Part shown: positions 1 through 14,582 of the stretch, in pieces | How positions within the stretch are numbered: the first letter of the stretch is position 1 | Layout: the number at the start of each line of letters is the position of its first letter | Source: Plantago major | Taxonomy: Eukaryota; Streptophyta; Magnoliopsida; Lamiales; Plantaginaceae | NCBI GenBank assembly: GCA_026545765.1 | Contig: JAIFAC010000334.1 | Location: forward strand, 1-64,000 | DNA length: 64,000 nt | Direction: 5' to 3' | The notes under the pieces: generated by a model | Seen by the model: the letters and a program-made list of their open reading frames with translations, nothing else | Database searches by the model: none | What the model was told of the DNA's origin: nothing | Made by a program: the position numbers and the translations under genes

Positions 1-3000
1 TCTATTAAAATGTCACGCGTCCCGCATAAGGTATCACGCAAACGAATCAGGTCAATTAGCTGATCAAGCAATCATTAATTGAACAACACAATTTCCGGAC
101 ATCAAGGAAAACAACCGCACAAAATGAGAGGACCGGGAATTATCTTAGGCAGCTGAACAGCCAAGTTCGATCGGATAATATGAGGATCCGACGGTAAGAG
201 TAATACGATGAGCGACCGGGCCCATCAACAGCAGCAACTGGTGAGTACGGTAGTGTTCATTTCTTCCGGCAGTTTAGCCAAGCTCAGTAGATTTCTGAGT
301 ACTCCTTTGAACTTCACGTGAAGTAGGTGTACATAGTTGATTGATCAATTGATTTTGATTGTTTGTATTTTCACAAATATTAGTAATGGTAATTAACTGA
401 TTATAGAGTTTGTAGACTTTAAAGATCAAAATTAGATGTTGATTGGTGGTAGACTTTGAACGGGTGTCCTGTTACAATTTATTAGTCAACTCGGACATCT
501 TTCCGGCCCTATCAGCCTTGCAAGCCAGTTCTGTTATTGATTGGTGATGGTCTTGCAATTGCGACTTATATTGGCGCTCTTGGAGTTTCTAGTGTCGCAA
601 AAGCTGTCCGCATAATTCGCGACAGGGGCGTTTATCGTGTAAATTGAACTGGGCTCGGGGATTATTACCGCTTTTGGTTTTGTAAGTCTCAAGCTAAGTA
701 TTAAGACAAAGGCTGCGTTGGCAACTCGTCAATAATGGTACATGCCGTACGTGCCTAAAATCACATAGTGACGGTTGGCTTAACTTCTGCCCTGCTTCTT
801 TTTTAATTTTTTTTTATTGTCGTTTAAGCGAATCATGAAAATAAAAATCATGCGATGGCTGTATTTTGAGGCCTCTGAATAGAGGCATCTTGTGATATTT
901 GAATCGTTCAAAACCTGTTCGTTTTCTCTCCATTAAAGCTTAAAATTGTAAAACTTGAGGCTTAAAAAAATCTGATTTTTATTAATTTAAAACTATTATT
1001 TCTTATAATATGTTTAAAAATTGAATTTAAATTTAAATGACGCGATATTGTCGCGGTCTGAGGAGAAAATCATCCTTGGAAGCCAAAATGGCCGTCGGTG
1101 GCGATAAATGCGTCAGCACAGGGTATTCTAAGAGGGAATTCTAGTTTATACGATTTTTGATTTCGAGGAGTGGGATGCATGGAACAAAGTTAATTGGAAG
1201 ATCGATTGTAGTACCATTTTTATTTCGGCAATTGGTTTTTGCCAAATAAATAAATTTTTGTCAGTGGAATAGCAAATGCCTCAAATGCCTCTCAGACAAA
1301 CACACTCTTCTTTGAGGTTTTTTCACCCATCAACAGATTTGTGTTGAAACTTATCTAGAGAACCATATGTAAATTAACTTCATTGGTTTAGCTCATCATT
1401 ACCAACTACCAGCATATATGAGTTCGATGGCGATGCTAATCAAGCTGATGTCGCTTCGAAATTACTAAAAAAGCGATGGAAAGAGGCGGCGGATAAATAA
1501 CGTGATTCATTTAGGAATTGCGGGCGTGAATAATTTTGTCATCGAAAATTTAACGACGAGATAAAATTATCCGTCGCTTCATGACTTCTATTTTGAATTT
1601 TGCAAAAGAAAAATCGAAATTTATTTAATTTTAAAAATAAAAAATAGCGGCGGATGAAATTGTCAGTAGCGATAAAAAAAAACCTAATTTGGTCAAGCGG
1701 ATAAACTATCAAATTGACCTGTAACAGATAAACGATCCATTATTTGAACGAGTCAATCTGACCAGAGCTGATTCTCCATTGCGATTACATACCATATCAT
1801 TTGCTTTAGCCTCTTGACTTTCGTCCGATAAATCGTCGTTCGTGATCTTGTGCTCGATTCAGTATTGGGACAATGAACGGTGGTGATCAATTTAAATCAT
1901 ATTATTTCTTTACTACATAATTTGAGGTATTAAAAAAATAAACTAACTATTCTAATTTGGAATTTTGATAATTTGGATCAATTGTGTTGTAAACAATTAT
2001 GGTAGCTGGTATATGTTATATGAGTAGTGGGTTAAAGCTGGGGTTGTCAATTGATTGATTTTCACATTTTGTGAAATTGATTTTATTGTTTGATGTTTGA
2101 TTGATTAAGCTTGATTTTCATGTTTGATGTTTAATTGATTAAGCTTTGATTTTCATGTTTTGATATTTTTGTATATATTCACGATTAGTGTTTTCAGAAT
2201 ACAATTTTGACCGATTCGAATTTTATTATTTAAATAGTTTATTGTTCGATATATATATACAAATTAGTATTACTAGTTAATTAGGCATAATGTTAGAGAT
2301 TTGGTAAAATTCGCTTTAGAGATTGCTATCATAGGTTATTAATTAGTATAATGTTAAGAAATTGGTTTTGATTTGATAGATTGTTATATGTACTAGATAT
2401 TGATTTAGTTAAGTATTTTGAGAACCATTTGTTGATTATATTAGCGATGTATTTATAATTCCTATAACTGCATGTTGATTTGAGCAGATTAAAATGCGGA
2501 AATTTTGCTTAACATATAAGACACTTGGCAAATTAATCATGAAATTATAAAACGATATAATAATTAACAATTAATCTCTACAATCTTGAAAATTGGAATA
2601 AATCTAATAAATTAATACAATCTAGTAATTGGAATAGATTGAAATGTCATAATTCGACGTTCAGCGGATGTCGTCGTCTGGCCAGTAAATAGCGGTTTGT
2701 AGGAGATTTTATAAAGGAGTTGAGTTTTCATCGCGTTTGCCATTTGGACATCCGAAACGTATGTGGAGGGTTGATAAAATGTCGCTACGGCGTTGGAAAC
2801 TTGTATAAATAATGATTTATATTTCCTCGGTGATGACTGACGCAGGGCGTGATGGATTCATTACTGGTATCGTATGTAGATTCATCGTGGTAACTTACCG
2901 TCCGTAACCTACTCCGATGAAGGCGGAGGTTTGGGGCCGCCTATTAATTACATTTTGGTTGTCCAGACATGCGTGGTGTGAGGGGCCGATAGATGCCATT

Positions 3001-6000
3001 GGAATCACGAGTTACTGTGGTAAAGGAAGCGTCAGTGGTGAGAGATGAGGCTACTTGAGGCGGTAAAGTTTTATCCGTTTTGTCTTCAAACATATAGCCC
3101 AGCGTAATCATTGGTTGATATATGAAACTAAACATTATGGTAAATTGAAGTTAATATAACTTATATTATATGCTAATGGCCGTATGATTGATTGACTATG
3201 TAACTTATATTGTAATTGGTTAGTTATTGTGAAATTAGACATTTATGAACGAAAAGAAAAGTCACAGTCAGTATGAACCATTTATTTTAGGCATTCGAAG
3301 GCACAGCCAGTGGTGTTTGCAGATATCGAAGGAAGCGATAGGCCAGATAGTTGAAATTTACGATACTGACCCATTGATGCTTTCGCTCACGAAAGTAGAT
3401 TACGATGAAAAGGCTTTTCGATTACATTCATTACCAACGAGGATGTGATAAATGGCAGAAAATCCACCAGAAGCGGATATTAATTGTTGTTTTGATACGC
3501 ACGAGGACGATATAGACGCAGAGACGGCGATAGCGGTATATAATATGTATTATAACTAGTTAATTGATAGCACTTGAGTATTACGTACTTATGAAAAATG
3601 GTTATGTGTTGTTTATAATTGTTACGTATTATACTTCATTACTCTTAACACATTTATTATATTTATTCACGTATTTTTTTAGAATCATATTTGGGGGACA
3701 CATACCTATCCCGGCTGACGGCGCGAAGATGATAAGTCGAGACGGTCAAGAAAGGTGAAATTTCCTGAAATCGGTAGATACCAGTTCCCCAAGACCTGAC
3801 TGACTCGTATAGCAAAGAGGCTCTACCGGTCGTGGTTCTGGTGGAGGAGGAGAATGATTATCCCACCTCAAAGTGGGATACGCGGAAATTCCAACGTTAC
3901 GATGGGGAATAGATTTACTGGCTGATTTTTCCTCACGATCTGCCAGTAAATTGCTTACTATATTCTTAAATAACAACAAAAGCATAGCTGTGATAGTTGT
4001 GGCATAAGTATTGTACTAAAGTAATAAATTTTGTTTCTTGTATCTTATACATTAATGACGATTTATAGTCTAAAGTCCCAACCAAACTGAATGGCATCTT
4101 TGAGGCGGGAGAGCCAAGAAATGAGGTGGTAGTGGTCTCATCTGGCGGACATGGCCAAGGGCAGTACTTTTGATAATTTGTGGGTAAGTTAAAACTGTAG
4201 CATTCCTTTATTTATTGGCCCTGTCGTTTAATATAGGTGGTATATATGACATTGTATATAGTGATAATATTTAGCCCTTTATTTAGGTGATATATTAGTC
4301 ACTGCATTATTAGTAAATTTAGGATAATGTAGAGTGGCTATGTTGTGGCTATATGTGAGTGGTATGTTAGAGCACACTTTGTTTGGGTGATAATGGTCAC
4401 CATGTCTCATTATGTTGTATCTTATTAAATTAATGTAGCATGGTGACATTATATATATTGACTTTGGATGTTGTATGAAATTAGGAATATGAGAAGGAGT
4501 ACTTCATTCGATTGATCCCCCAGAATAAAGCGTGTTCTGAGGTATGGGATCTAAAATGTCTTGAGACAGTCGAATAACGGCAGAAAATAAAAGCTAGGGG
4601 TGAATAGTCTTTCAAAACTTTTGTCGATAAACCGCGATTCTGGATATACCTTGAGAATACTGCTCGATATATAATCGGAGAATGGAAGACTTACGTGAGA
4701 AATTGGAAATTACGCGTGCTCAATGAGATAGTTATAAATACTTTGCAAGATAAATAAAGTAAGTAATAATGCAAAAGTAAATAACGAGTTCTTTATGGTA
4801 ATTATACGAGAGGTAAGTAATCAACCAATAATCACTTGACCTTTCTAGGACCACAAGTCCACTAAAAGACGGAGGTAATTGAGGTAACACTGAAATATCT
4901 TCTCTAAAATTCCTAAATACAAGTTCCACGACCAAAGTGTTCCCCGAGGATTATTCCGACTTTCCGCATTGAGTAACTTCTGTACTTTCGAAACCTTTTG
5001 AGCTATTGTAATTTCCCGACTAAAGGTGCCCTGCGCTTTCTAGGTAACCTTGGAACATTCTTGGTTTTCCGGTAAAAAGTCTTCCCCGCATGCTACGCCG
5101 ATTAGATTGTTAGGTTAGGAGTGGTTGTCGGTGAAGCTTCTTTAATAACATTGATTATTCGGATAGCTCTGTCAGATCAGTATATAATAAACTTTACGTG
5201 CAGCATCTTACGATATTTTCTTTTGACGAATGCATGATAAAGTGTTCGAATGAATCTCATATGCCAAATCTTAGATTGACTCTTCACAAATCACCAATCT
5301 TTGTTAAGGATGAGGATAACACAGAACTTTTGTGTTGCTACTTAGAATCTTGAAACTTTGAAGTGCATGACGAAAGCAGAAGGTAAGTAGTGTTACTTTG
5401 AAGGCTTGTGAGTGATGATATAAGATTCGGTGATCAAGGTGTATTCAAAGCAGGTCAGTGTTGATATTTAGATCAAATTTGAATCGTTTAGATGATAATT
5501 ATCCATATTGAAACAACTTCAGTTTTATTATTGATGTCGAAATTTCTAACAAATAACATCAATGGTTGTCTTATACCGAGGAAATTTCACCGTTTTATTC
5601 GGTTTGTTCACAGCCGCATTTAATACTATTTGTACTGCACTTTATCACCTTAGTGCCGACAGACTGTCGTTTTAAGTACTTACCGTCCTTTGTCACCTTG
5701 ATGCCAGCGGATAAGATCAAATAAAACTCACAGACCAGTGTTACTATGATGATAGTTAGCTCATTATAAATATAAGAGAAGGTAAAATTCCGTTCATTAC
5801 ATACAATCACAGCAAACTCTTCATAAAGGCTGTTATTATAACTTATAAACAATGAGCAAATTCATATATAACGAATAAGTATTTTCCATATAATATTAGA
5901 TTATTTGCTAAATAAGTATTAAAAAATCATTTGAGTAGTCCCCAATCTAGGGCCCCACAAAAATTAAGGAGTCTATATGGGTTGAATAATGCCCGCGTAA

Positions 6001-6100
6001 GCTCAGACGACCATGCATATTGGTATGCTAATTAAGCCACGGTAACATAAGTTGTATATATACGTTGTCTTTAATGCGATTTAAGTACATTTAAGTTGTA
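1..6100. other. AT-rich intergenic DNA, no supported gene
   Basis: No reading frame here gave a recognisable domain. The ORFs are under 100 codons and scattered on both strands. Islands of higher GC (near 480-640, 1,080-1,120 and 3,700-3,950) inside very AT-rich DNA, and repeated 'gcgg/gacg' words around 1,490-1,680, suggest decayed transposon sequence. I found no terminal repeats, LTR pair or conserved motif that would name it. Confidence 0.5.
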
Positions 6101-6110
6101 CCGTATTTAA

Positions 6111-6600
6111 CAAACAAGCATGAAAATAAACACAAATACCAAGATTTAACGTGGTTAGAGCAATTTATATACGTCAGGATGTGAATTTCTGTCCAACGAG
6201 AACCAAATCGATTTAAAGAATCAACGAACTTTATCAAGCTATAACCGAGATCGTTCTACTATTACTCTGTTCTCTCAGAAATCCTAATGTAATATCCTTG
6301 TTCTCATGATTTGTTCTAAAATTTTCCATTGTGTATATATAGTAGAGAAAATCAGCTTGCAGCACACATTCCTTTTCCCACCACTTAAGATTCAAGATTC
6401 ACTCCTAATAAAAGCAGATTCTGATCCCTTTCATAAAAGCGAGTTAGATTAACCTAATTGTCACACGCTGTCTTGATGTATTCCGATTATTTTTTTAGCC
6501 CTTTACCACAGCGTTAATTGCAGATATTATATCCAGTATCCCTACGTACCTCTAACACCACATCCATTATCTTGTCATCGATGTTTTCGGTACGTGACCA
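6111..6600 (-). repeat. Probable 3' LTR of element 1
   Basis: This segment aligns loosely with 10,660-11,060: the same short words occur in the same order, with many substitutions and indels. For a minus-strand element this is the downstream LTR. The strong divergence implies an old insertion. Boundaries are approximate. Confidence 0.4.
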
Positions 6601-6769
6601 TTATTATTTTAATATTAATTAGCAAAAATTTCTGATTATCCATAGCTTCTGATAGTAACCGGTGCTACTATTGTCCACAAGTTTGGGACCTGACCTTTAT
6701 TCCATGACTTGATGAACTTAAACATGATCGGGAAAAAGCATCGCGAGAGGTGACTTCACAAGTAAATCC

Positions 6770-6910
6770 ATCATGATTAACATACATCTTTGATCTTCCT
6801 GATCATAATGAAGTAAACCGCACCTCCGACCATCTACGACCAAAGTGAAACTTTATCGATGTGTTTGGACTGTCATTAAACGATGTTTTTGTGAAAGAAA
6901 ATTTGCATGA
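6770..6910 (-). pseudogene. Copia RNase H remnant (element 1)
   Basis: On the minus strand the DNA reads 'gatagtcatgcaaatt', then 'ccaaacacatcgataaag' and 'tttcactttggtcg'. This matches the copia RNase H region that normally encodes CDSQ-S-A-I-H-L and TKHID-I-K-[FY]-HF-[IV]-R. The same words, better preserved, occur in element 2 near 21,840-21,930. Reading frames change several times, so this is a relic. Confidence 0.55.
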
Positions 6911-7539
6911 CTATCGTGAATGTAGTCCACCGATGTTTCCTGACCCTGACGCCCCAAAATTCACTTGAAGACGAATAGCTAACTTTCCAGAACAGGTCAA
7001 AACAATGGAAGTACGCCTGTAGTTGATAAATACTGACCGGTTGATGAGTGAACTTCAAGAGCTTCTTTAGCAGTTTTGAATAGTAACATTTCATATCAGA
7101 TTCAAGAAACTTCCTTATATCGAGTTTGCGACATGTCCCAAGATGACCTTGATGATTAAAAATATTTTGCAAATGGTGTTGCTCCGGTACGCGATCGATC
7201 TAATCGAACCACTTGATATACCGGCGACGTGGCATCCGCGATGGTCGCTGGGATTGTCACGCCACACCTTCTGCTGAGCTCATTGCGCAGGCCAGTCGAC
7301 TGCGACATGCCATGGGAACATAGTAATTACTATAGCATTAGAAATGCAGTTGTGTTCTCCATACCTCTTCTCTTCGCCAATTATTAGAATGAGACTTCTT
7401 AAATGGCAGGCTGAGACCAGGAAGGTGTTATGACATGCTTGGATACGTGCATATTAAATCTCATACTTCACCTTCTCCAAATAAGCCTTTGATTCATATT
7501 GATCTTTCATCGCTGAATAATGATACGATAATCTCTTGG

Positions 7540-7812
7540 CTATTCTGATCTTTTCATCTGAATTACGACTTCCAGAAATTTTCCATGGTGGATTTTCGTA
7601 ATAACGCTTGCTGGCATGTCATCCCACATAAATAATAGGCCTGTCATCTTGACGTTCTCTGTAAAATAAGCTACGAGGGTGTCGTAGTCTTGCTTTGAAC
7701 TTTGTATTCGACATAAACTGTCGAATCTTATACCATTTGCCTTGGACTCTGTTGAACCATATAGTGATCTGACAGTAAAACAAGCCTTGTTACGTAAACT
7801 ACCTCGTACCAC
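7540..7812 (-). pseudogene. Copia reverse transcriptase remnant (element 1)
   Basis: The 90-codon frame contains KACFTVRSLYGSTES, which resembles the copia RT block KACLL-x-[KR]-SLYGLKQS. About 35 residues later LLFMWDDM occupies the place of the YVDDM catalytic box. The second residue of that box is Trp in place of Val and the preceding Tyr is Met, so the active site is damaged. The order and spacing of the two blocks make the assignment credible despite low identity. The frame is closed on both sides by stops. Recognition rests on motif order and not on a database search. Confidence 0.6.
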
Positions 7813-10659
7813 CAGATATCCTCATAAATCTCTTCATCCGACTTCATGCAAGAATGCGTTATGCTTGTCCTTCGATGTGAGAGTATAACCCAAATTTAAT
7901 ACCATAGCAATCAAGTCCTGATTGAGCTGTAGCCATAACGGAGAAAAGATCTCATTGTGAGTGATACATATCTCTTTTGGCGTGAAACCTCAACAACTAG
8001 TCACGGCTGTATTACCTTTTATCACTGTAATCAGGTTTAACTGTAAAATCCGCTAAAATGGCGAACTAACCATGCGTTGTAAACTCTGATATCCATGTGA
8101 TTTTAACTTTCGAGTAATGAGAGTTCTTTTGCTTTGTATGATGCGACTATTCTTCTCTAAGCAACTTGCCAAAAACAACAGTAGTTTAGAATTCTGCTTT
8201 AGCAGGTATTATCCTCGGCAGTAACCGATTACCAAAACCACCATATTTTGGATCTGCGATGAGTTACAACTCTTTGAATTTCTCTATCTCACGATAGGTT
8301 GATAAATCCGACAGCGTCGGATTAATGAAATATCACATGCCTGATCATACCTCTACTGATTATTTGGAATTTAGGGCTCCACTGAACATGTAATCGATGT
8401 TTCTGAATTAAGTATGCTGATGTTATGATTTCATGGTATGAAAATAGTGTTATACTACCTTCAAGGTATACATATGCTCCATATTTAGTGTTCGACACCG
8501 TCTTGTGGAGCTCCTTATTTGAGTGTTCTCTCCCGACTTGTCATTCTCCCGATAATGGCATCATTTTCATGAAGGAACATCCTAACATTGATCACGTCTC
8601 TTTTACAGTTAAGCTTTTGAGTTTATGTCCATATCCCTTTGGATATGAGAAGCAAGCACTACTGTTCTAACCTCAACGTAATAACACTTAACATGAGCAT
8701 AAACTAAACATCAAATACTGAGATATGAGAGTAGTGCAGACCGTGCCTTTCAAAACTTCTTGGTGTCTTGACAATGGCGAAGTAGTGGACATATATTAAT
8801 AAGATGTCTTTATATAGTAATCCTGACTCTCCCCGAACTTTACAACCAACTGATCGAGAAGCATACCTCACTCTTGGGATTATTTCTATTCATCTTTCAA
8901 CTCTCCATTTCTTTGTGGATTTCAGGACTTAACTTGTGTCTCAGATACCTTCTGACATAAGAGTGTGATTCATTGAACCAAAAATTCAATCCCAGTATCG
9001 ATTCTGATCACCTTTGGAAAACTTCTTATTCGTTTGATTATCATCTCCAAACCATTCTTGAATTTCATAAAAGTCTCTCATCCTTGGACTTAATCTAATT
9101 TCCCTTTCTGTGAGATCACATGATGATGGAATGAAAATATCTATCATTCCCTGATGAGTAGTTCTAAGCGTTATGCATCGTATGCCTTTCAGAGTATGTG
9201 ATCTGTGTGGTGTGTTTCCAAACTTATATACTTCCATTCTTTGGACCCACCTATTTTGAGCTCACAAATTTCCATCTTATGTATCTTGTCTCCCCAAGTC
9301 CTTCTTAGATAAATACATATAGACCTTTCTCCTCCGACATGTATGATCTTCTATGCCTTGAGCAGTATTAAGAACACTTGGCAGATACAGAACATGTCTT
9401 GACATTCACCGTTACAATTTCACCTTGGAGATAATGATTCTCTCCTTTTAAAACTGCACCATACCTTATCCTTATATGGCTGAAGGTTGCCATTCTCACT
9501 TAGACGCGCAGCTTCATAGTATCAAATGATCACAAAGATATCAAGTTTCTCTTGAGTGGCAGTACGGCTCATTAAGCAAATTCCTTTACAACTCCATAGA
9601 GGAAAACGTCTAAATTTCTCAACATTTCGCTTCCTTTATTATGATACATCATCTGAAACAGTGATCCCCGGTTTCTTTCAAAAGTTAAGCAAACTTCCAT
9701 AATAAATTATCATGTATAAACGAATATCTTTGAATCATATACATTTCAATTTGATTAACTTCGTTTGAAGTAATGCAATACCTCGATAACAAATTTACAT
9801 GATATGATATTCTCTACCGTTTGTTTATTAATACCGTAGTAGTATTGATGTTGTCATCACACCATAGCTTTTCTGGTGAACTACCTGATCATACCAGTAT
9901 CCTTACTTCTTTAATAATAACAACTTCTTGTTGAAACCCGTCACTTGTTATCTTTTGGCTTTCCTTTTAATCTAAGATACTTCTTCTTCATTGAAAACTT
10001 GTGATATTTCTTGGGCTTTCGATCTTAGTGTTGGTGAACACCGTCAATCTGTCCTTGATCTTTATCACAGTTCAATAGCCTCCATCGATGCTTTTGTCCT
10101 CATTGCAAGCATCGCCAGATACCAAAGAGACATAGGTAGGTCAATGAATAATTGCTTTGTATGCGCTCCTCGTCTGTTCTTCCTTGATTTCAGTTATAAA
10201 TGAGTGGCTATTAATATTCTTGAACAAATCATTGACTTCCGGCAGACGATTTTCCTTGACCATCTTTGAATCCTGACAAATCGTTACTTCTTGCTTAGAT
10301 TTATTTTTAAGACTATCTAATTCTTCAATTCTTCTAACTTTTCCCATATTGCTTTTGCGATGAAGATCTGAATTTCAACGAACATTATCTACGAAGCCCC
10401 ATAACATACTTATTTTATCGTTTTGTGAAGCGTGAGCTTGTGGTTTTCCTCAAACTCACCTAGGTGCATTCACCCTACTTTTTTTGCATGTGAGCTTTCT
10501 GTCCTTCTCTTCCAGGACAGTAAATACTCCTTCTATGATTTGAACTTTAGAGCGCCATTTGATAGACCAGATGCAGTTGATTTCTCTTCCAGTGGCGCTT
10601 GATTGTTAATCAAATCGACTTCGATTCGATCGATAAACTCAAAACTGACTGGCAAGCAT

Positions 10660-11080
10660 GTGAAAACCAGCTTTAAATACAAGATTTAACATTGGTTGAC
10701 AATTCCTTTGCGTGGATAATAAATTATTAGCAAAGAGCAGGCATGGGTTTGAGAATCAATAGAACTGTAAAACTATAGCAAAGGCTGGGTTTTTTCTATT
10801 TCCTTAAAAAATTGTTTCTCTCAAAAGAAATCCTCAATGTATTCCTGTCTCATCAATCTATTCTAGTACCCTCTATTTTGTATATAATCAACTTATTCCC
10901 TTTTATAGTTAATTCCTTTCTGTAAATGAATTCTTTACGTCATTTGCATTGTTAGAAAGAAAAGCAAAGTTAGTTAAAACTTCTTGTCATGTATCTTAAT
11001 TGTATCCGTGTTTTTATTTCTTGGCGTTAATTAGGTGTTATATTCGAGGCATCACTTGACTTTCTAACTTTGCTGTCCAT
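10660..11080 (-). repeat. Probable 5' LTR of element 1
   Basis: This segment resembles 6,111-6,600. Its inner edge reads 'ccagctttaaatacaagat', which resembles the PBS-to-LTR junction common in plant copia elements. That places the 5' end of the minus-strand element here. Limits are approximate. Confidence 0.4.
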
Positions 11081-14000
11081 TCTTTATAATGATGTTTTAA
11101 GTCATTCTTTGTTTTTCGTAAGTTAATATATTAATGGTTGAGGTATCGCAATGAAGCGTCAAGTGAAATAAAACATAATGCATCTTGCTTTGTCTCTATT
11201 TACTTATAGAACAACCATGATCTGTTTCATTTCCAAGATTTAAACCAACTGCCAGTCATCAAGCTATTAACTTTTTCTCTTACAACTTTCATCTTTTCTT
11301 TAACAAACGACCAATATTTCTATCCGTGACTATCTTTATTTACATCATTCTCTGTTTTCTCAATCCCATTTAGGGTGTAAATCAAAGATCCCAGGAAACC
11401 TCTTAATTTATACTATTTGATTTTTATTTTAGATATTTATAGATTCAACACTTGTCATATTTAATGAAATACATGATGTTTATGAGATTATTTGTTAATT
11501 TAAAGATTTATATCTGTATTCCATTTTTACAGTTCAAAATTATTTATTGTGGTTGATTCTATCATGCTTGTCTTGTTGATATTATCCTTTGTTGGATCAC
11601 AAATGAGAAATTCACAGGTTCAAACTAACTGACCCCAATTTTATCAATGGACCTCTTAAGGGGTCCGGCCAGCAAATAAATAATCCTGAGGTCTAAACAT
11701 TATGTACAAGTATTACCTACGTCAACAACAATCATATTAGCAAAACCAACGTAAAACGGAAGTGCGAATGAAAGCTGACTTCCTGTAAGACCTCTCAACA
11801 TATTCGACAAAACTGTAACACCTGCACCCATTAGCATCTCCTTCAACATAGGCTCATGAAACAAAACCTCTCCTTCATGTCCTATGACCTTTGTATTGAG
11901 CTCAAATTCGTATTCACTAACGTTATCAAAATCTTACTTGAGGCTTGACATCATTCCTCTCCGGTTACTATTAAAATATTCCTTAATAGTATGGCGGATT
12001 CAGATAGCAACCAGATGCCATCAGCTGTATTGACGAGGGACACCAACCTAATGCACAGATTACCTTCGAATCATGCATTTACCTAACGAACATAATGATA
12101 TTCGACGGACAATTTCTGATTGGCCTTGAAGATCTCTGTTCCGACATTAGGTAAAATCTCCGGTCATTTTTACCACTTGCTCTTCTCCCCGTATCACCTG
12201 ATCTCTTGCATCAAACCAATGGGGTTTTGAGTCATTTCCCATTCAAATATAACTCTCTATAATTGGTGGATAAGCTAGAATAATTTTCATAATCAAAATT
12301 AGCTTCTACAAATTGATTGGGTCAATAATATAGGTTGATTTAGCTAGTTGATAATCTAACTTTGTTGTTGATTTATTAAATTAATTATCGTATTATTTGA
12401 TTTTTTATCTTGAGGACAGAAGAAACATAAGATCATTAAACACTCATATAAAAATTAGACAGAGTTGCATTTTTACTTTTTACTTTTGATGTTTCAAAAT
12501 TTATTTACAGATGTCTTAAATGAATATAAAATATTTGATTTTTTTTTTATATAATGGCTTTTATAGGCTAAATTTTCATTGTAAATTCATTATTTACATT
12601 AAATTAAAAGTGAATTAGGTAATTAATTAACGTAAAAAATCAAAGTATTAGAGCGCAAAAAATAATATACTGGGTAGGAATATATTATAACGATTATTTT
12701 GAAATTAAATTCATCAATTGATAAATATTTTATTCATATTATTAACATTATCTGGATTTGACTAGCTTGGAAAATAAGGTTTTTGGATTAATTACATTAT
12801 AACTTCAATGGCCGTTGAGTTAAATTAGATTGGTACAAAACTTGGGTTAAATTAATTCGTATTATTATATGTATTATTATTATTATTTATTGTTGTTGTT
12901 TGTATTAATATTAGCTTATTATTATGTATTGTTATATTGTGTATTATTATGATTAGTATTGAAAATAGTAATATTATTATTATTATTATTATTGTTATTA
13001 ATATTATTATTTAATGATTTATTATTTACGTCCAACCCTTATTATTATTTATAATTTTATTTACGCGTCTTTGTCTGAAATAGAGATTGTCAAGATTGAG
13101 TTATTTTGAAACTTTTCTTTCTTTTTAATCATTTTAAGTTGATCGATGAAATAAAGAGATAGTTACAATTTGAATTCAGATTATGCTTCTCTGCGTAAAA
13201 TGTGAGTTAAGATAAAGCTACGAACATTGAAAGTCTGTTCATCAGACTACGTCTGCAATACGCATGCTCTAACAAAAATTTCGTGTTCTTTTTGATTGGA
13301 AGATATTAAAAAATGAATTAAGCTTGAAGGCTAACAGTTGAATTTTTACTACAATTTAACGAATAAAAAAACTTGTTAGCCCGACAAAGCTACAATAAAG
13401 GCTAGTACTTAAATGATTACCAGCTTCAAAGCAAAGTCGTAGAACCAAAGTGGATAATAACTTAACTCAAAAGAACATTTATCACAAATATTGAAATAAT
13501 ATGTTGTTGTATGTATGAGTTGTTGTACATGAATTTGTCGTGGTTATGTTATAGGCCGTTGAATGATTTAGTTAGAAACTTTTATTTACAGTATTTTATT
13601 TACCGACGTGTTTGTGTGCTAACATAAAGCGTTTGAGTTGTAATAAATTTGTGGTAAAGCGACAAGAAACTAGAATAAAAGGCGAGTTTGTACGACTGAT
13701 TAAAATTCGGTTTCTAATCGAGTTATCGTTCTCATATTATTTTCATGCACGGTTGGTTTTAAAGTTTGTTACTCTACAATAATAAATAAAAGGTAAAAGT
13801 GAGCGGAGAAAAATAGTAGGAATAGTGTGAAAAGATAGCAAAATAATATATATTTTAAATTGTGATTATATATCATCATATGAAACCATTGTTGTTTATT
13901 TGATTACAAAATAAATTTATTCAGTTCAGAAAATTGCAGAAATGAGACTTAGTGAATGAAAGGACTTGGTTAATGAAAGGACAAAACTTCCATACTTTAT

Positions 14001-14350
14001 ATAAAACGACCACTGACGTTACATTTGGGATGAATTCCATTTACCTAAAACGCGAAATGTCACGTGCCACGTCAAAAGGCGACTTCTCAAGCGTCGTCCC
14101 GTACAGATTCCACGGCGACACACATACGTGAATTACCAACATGCTACACCTCCTGGCATGCATGATTATGCCTTCCTCCAAAGTCTGCAAAACTATCGAA
14201 TTCTTCAAAAAATTCAAGCCTCAAAACTAAGCCTCTACCAACATCCACTCCTGCAAAAAATCAATCAATTTCCCATCCCTATTATCATGCGCGACAATTG
14301 ATAGTGGGATATTCTAACTGATTTATTCGATTATATACCAGGGTGTAGAA
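11080..14350. other. AT-rich intergenic DNA
   Basis: No gene is supported. The stretch is very AT-rich, with ATT/TTA-rich simple sequence at about 12,860-13,050, and holds no ORF of 60 codons or more. I see no RNA gene or paired terminal repeat. Confidence 0.5.
12860..13050. repeat. Imperfect (ATT)n microsatellite region
   Basis: Interrupted runs of 'tattattatt', including 'attgttgttg' variants, extend for nearly 200 bases. The composition is typical of a decayed trinucleotide microsatellite in plant intergenic DNA. Confidence 0.8.
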
Positions 14351-14389
14351 GAAAAGCATAGACGAAAAAGAATCATGAGGAAAGGCTTA

Positions 14390-14582
14390 ACTTTAAGACA
14401 CTGGTCCAGACAGAACTCCGGTTCCAAAACGGAAGCTGAGGAAAGAGACGTGGGATATAGCTGACAAATCAACGAACAGAAAGCGTGACCAATTGCCACA
14501 GGAAGCCATTAATCTTGCTGAAAGTGCACGAGACGTAGACCGGAACAAAGAAAAAGTCTCCACGCCTCGATGGTGGGTCTAA
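14390..14582 (+). other. Short charged reading frame, unidentified
   Basis: An open frame ending at the TAA near 14,580 is rich in Lys, Arg, Glu and Asp (for example KRKLRKETWDIADKS). This composition is unusual for random AT-rich DNA. It has no clear start codon and no domain I recognise. It could be an exon or gene fragment captured by a transposon, or chance. Confidence 0.2.

Larger units (their letters stand above)
6111..11080 (-). mobile_element. Highly degraded Ty1/copia retrotransposon (element 1)
   Basis: This stretch reads as an old minus-strand copia element. RT remnants (7,540-7,812) and RNase H remnants (about 6,770-6,910) lie in the correct order on the minus strand. They are bracketed by two divergent LTR-like segments about 4.5 kb apart that share the words 'aagatttaac', 'ctctcagaaatcct' and 'gtgtatata' in the same order. 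Gag, protease and integrase are expected between about 8,300 and 10,600, but I could not recognise them, so that part is inferred from position. No open frame is long enough to be functional. Exact ends and target duplication were not found. Confidence 0.55.

Noticed and set aside
1080..1680. GCGACGGA-like words suggesting a CACTA transposon
   Set aside because: The words are scattered and I found no CACTA termini.
3245..3550. Two short plus-strand frames, the second acidic, read as a possible transposon gene
   Set aside because: No transposase motif or terminal repeats were found; too weak to report as a feature.
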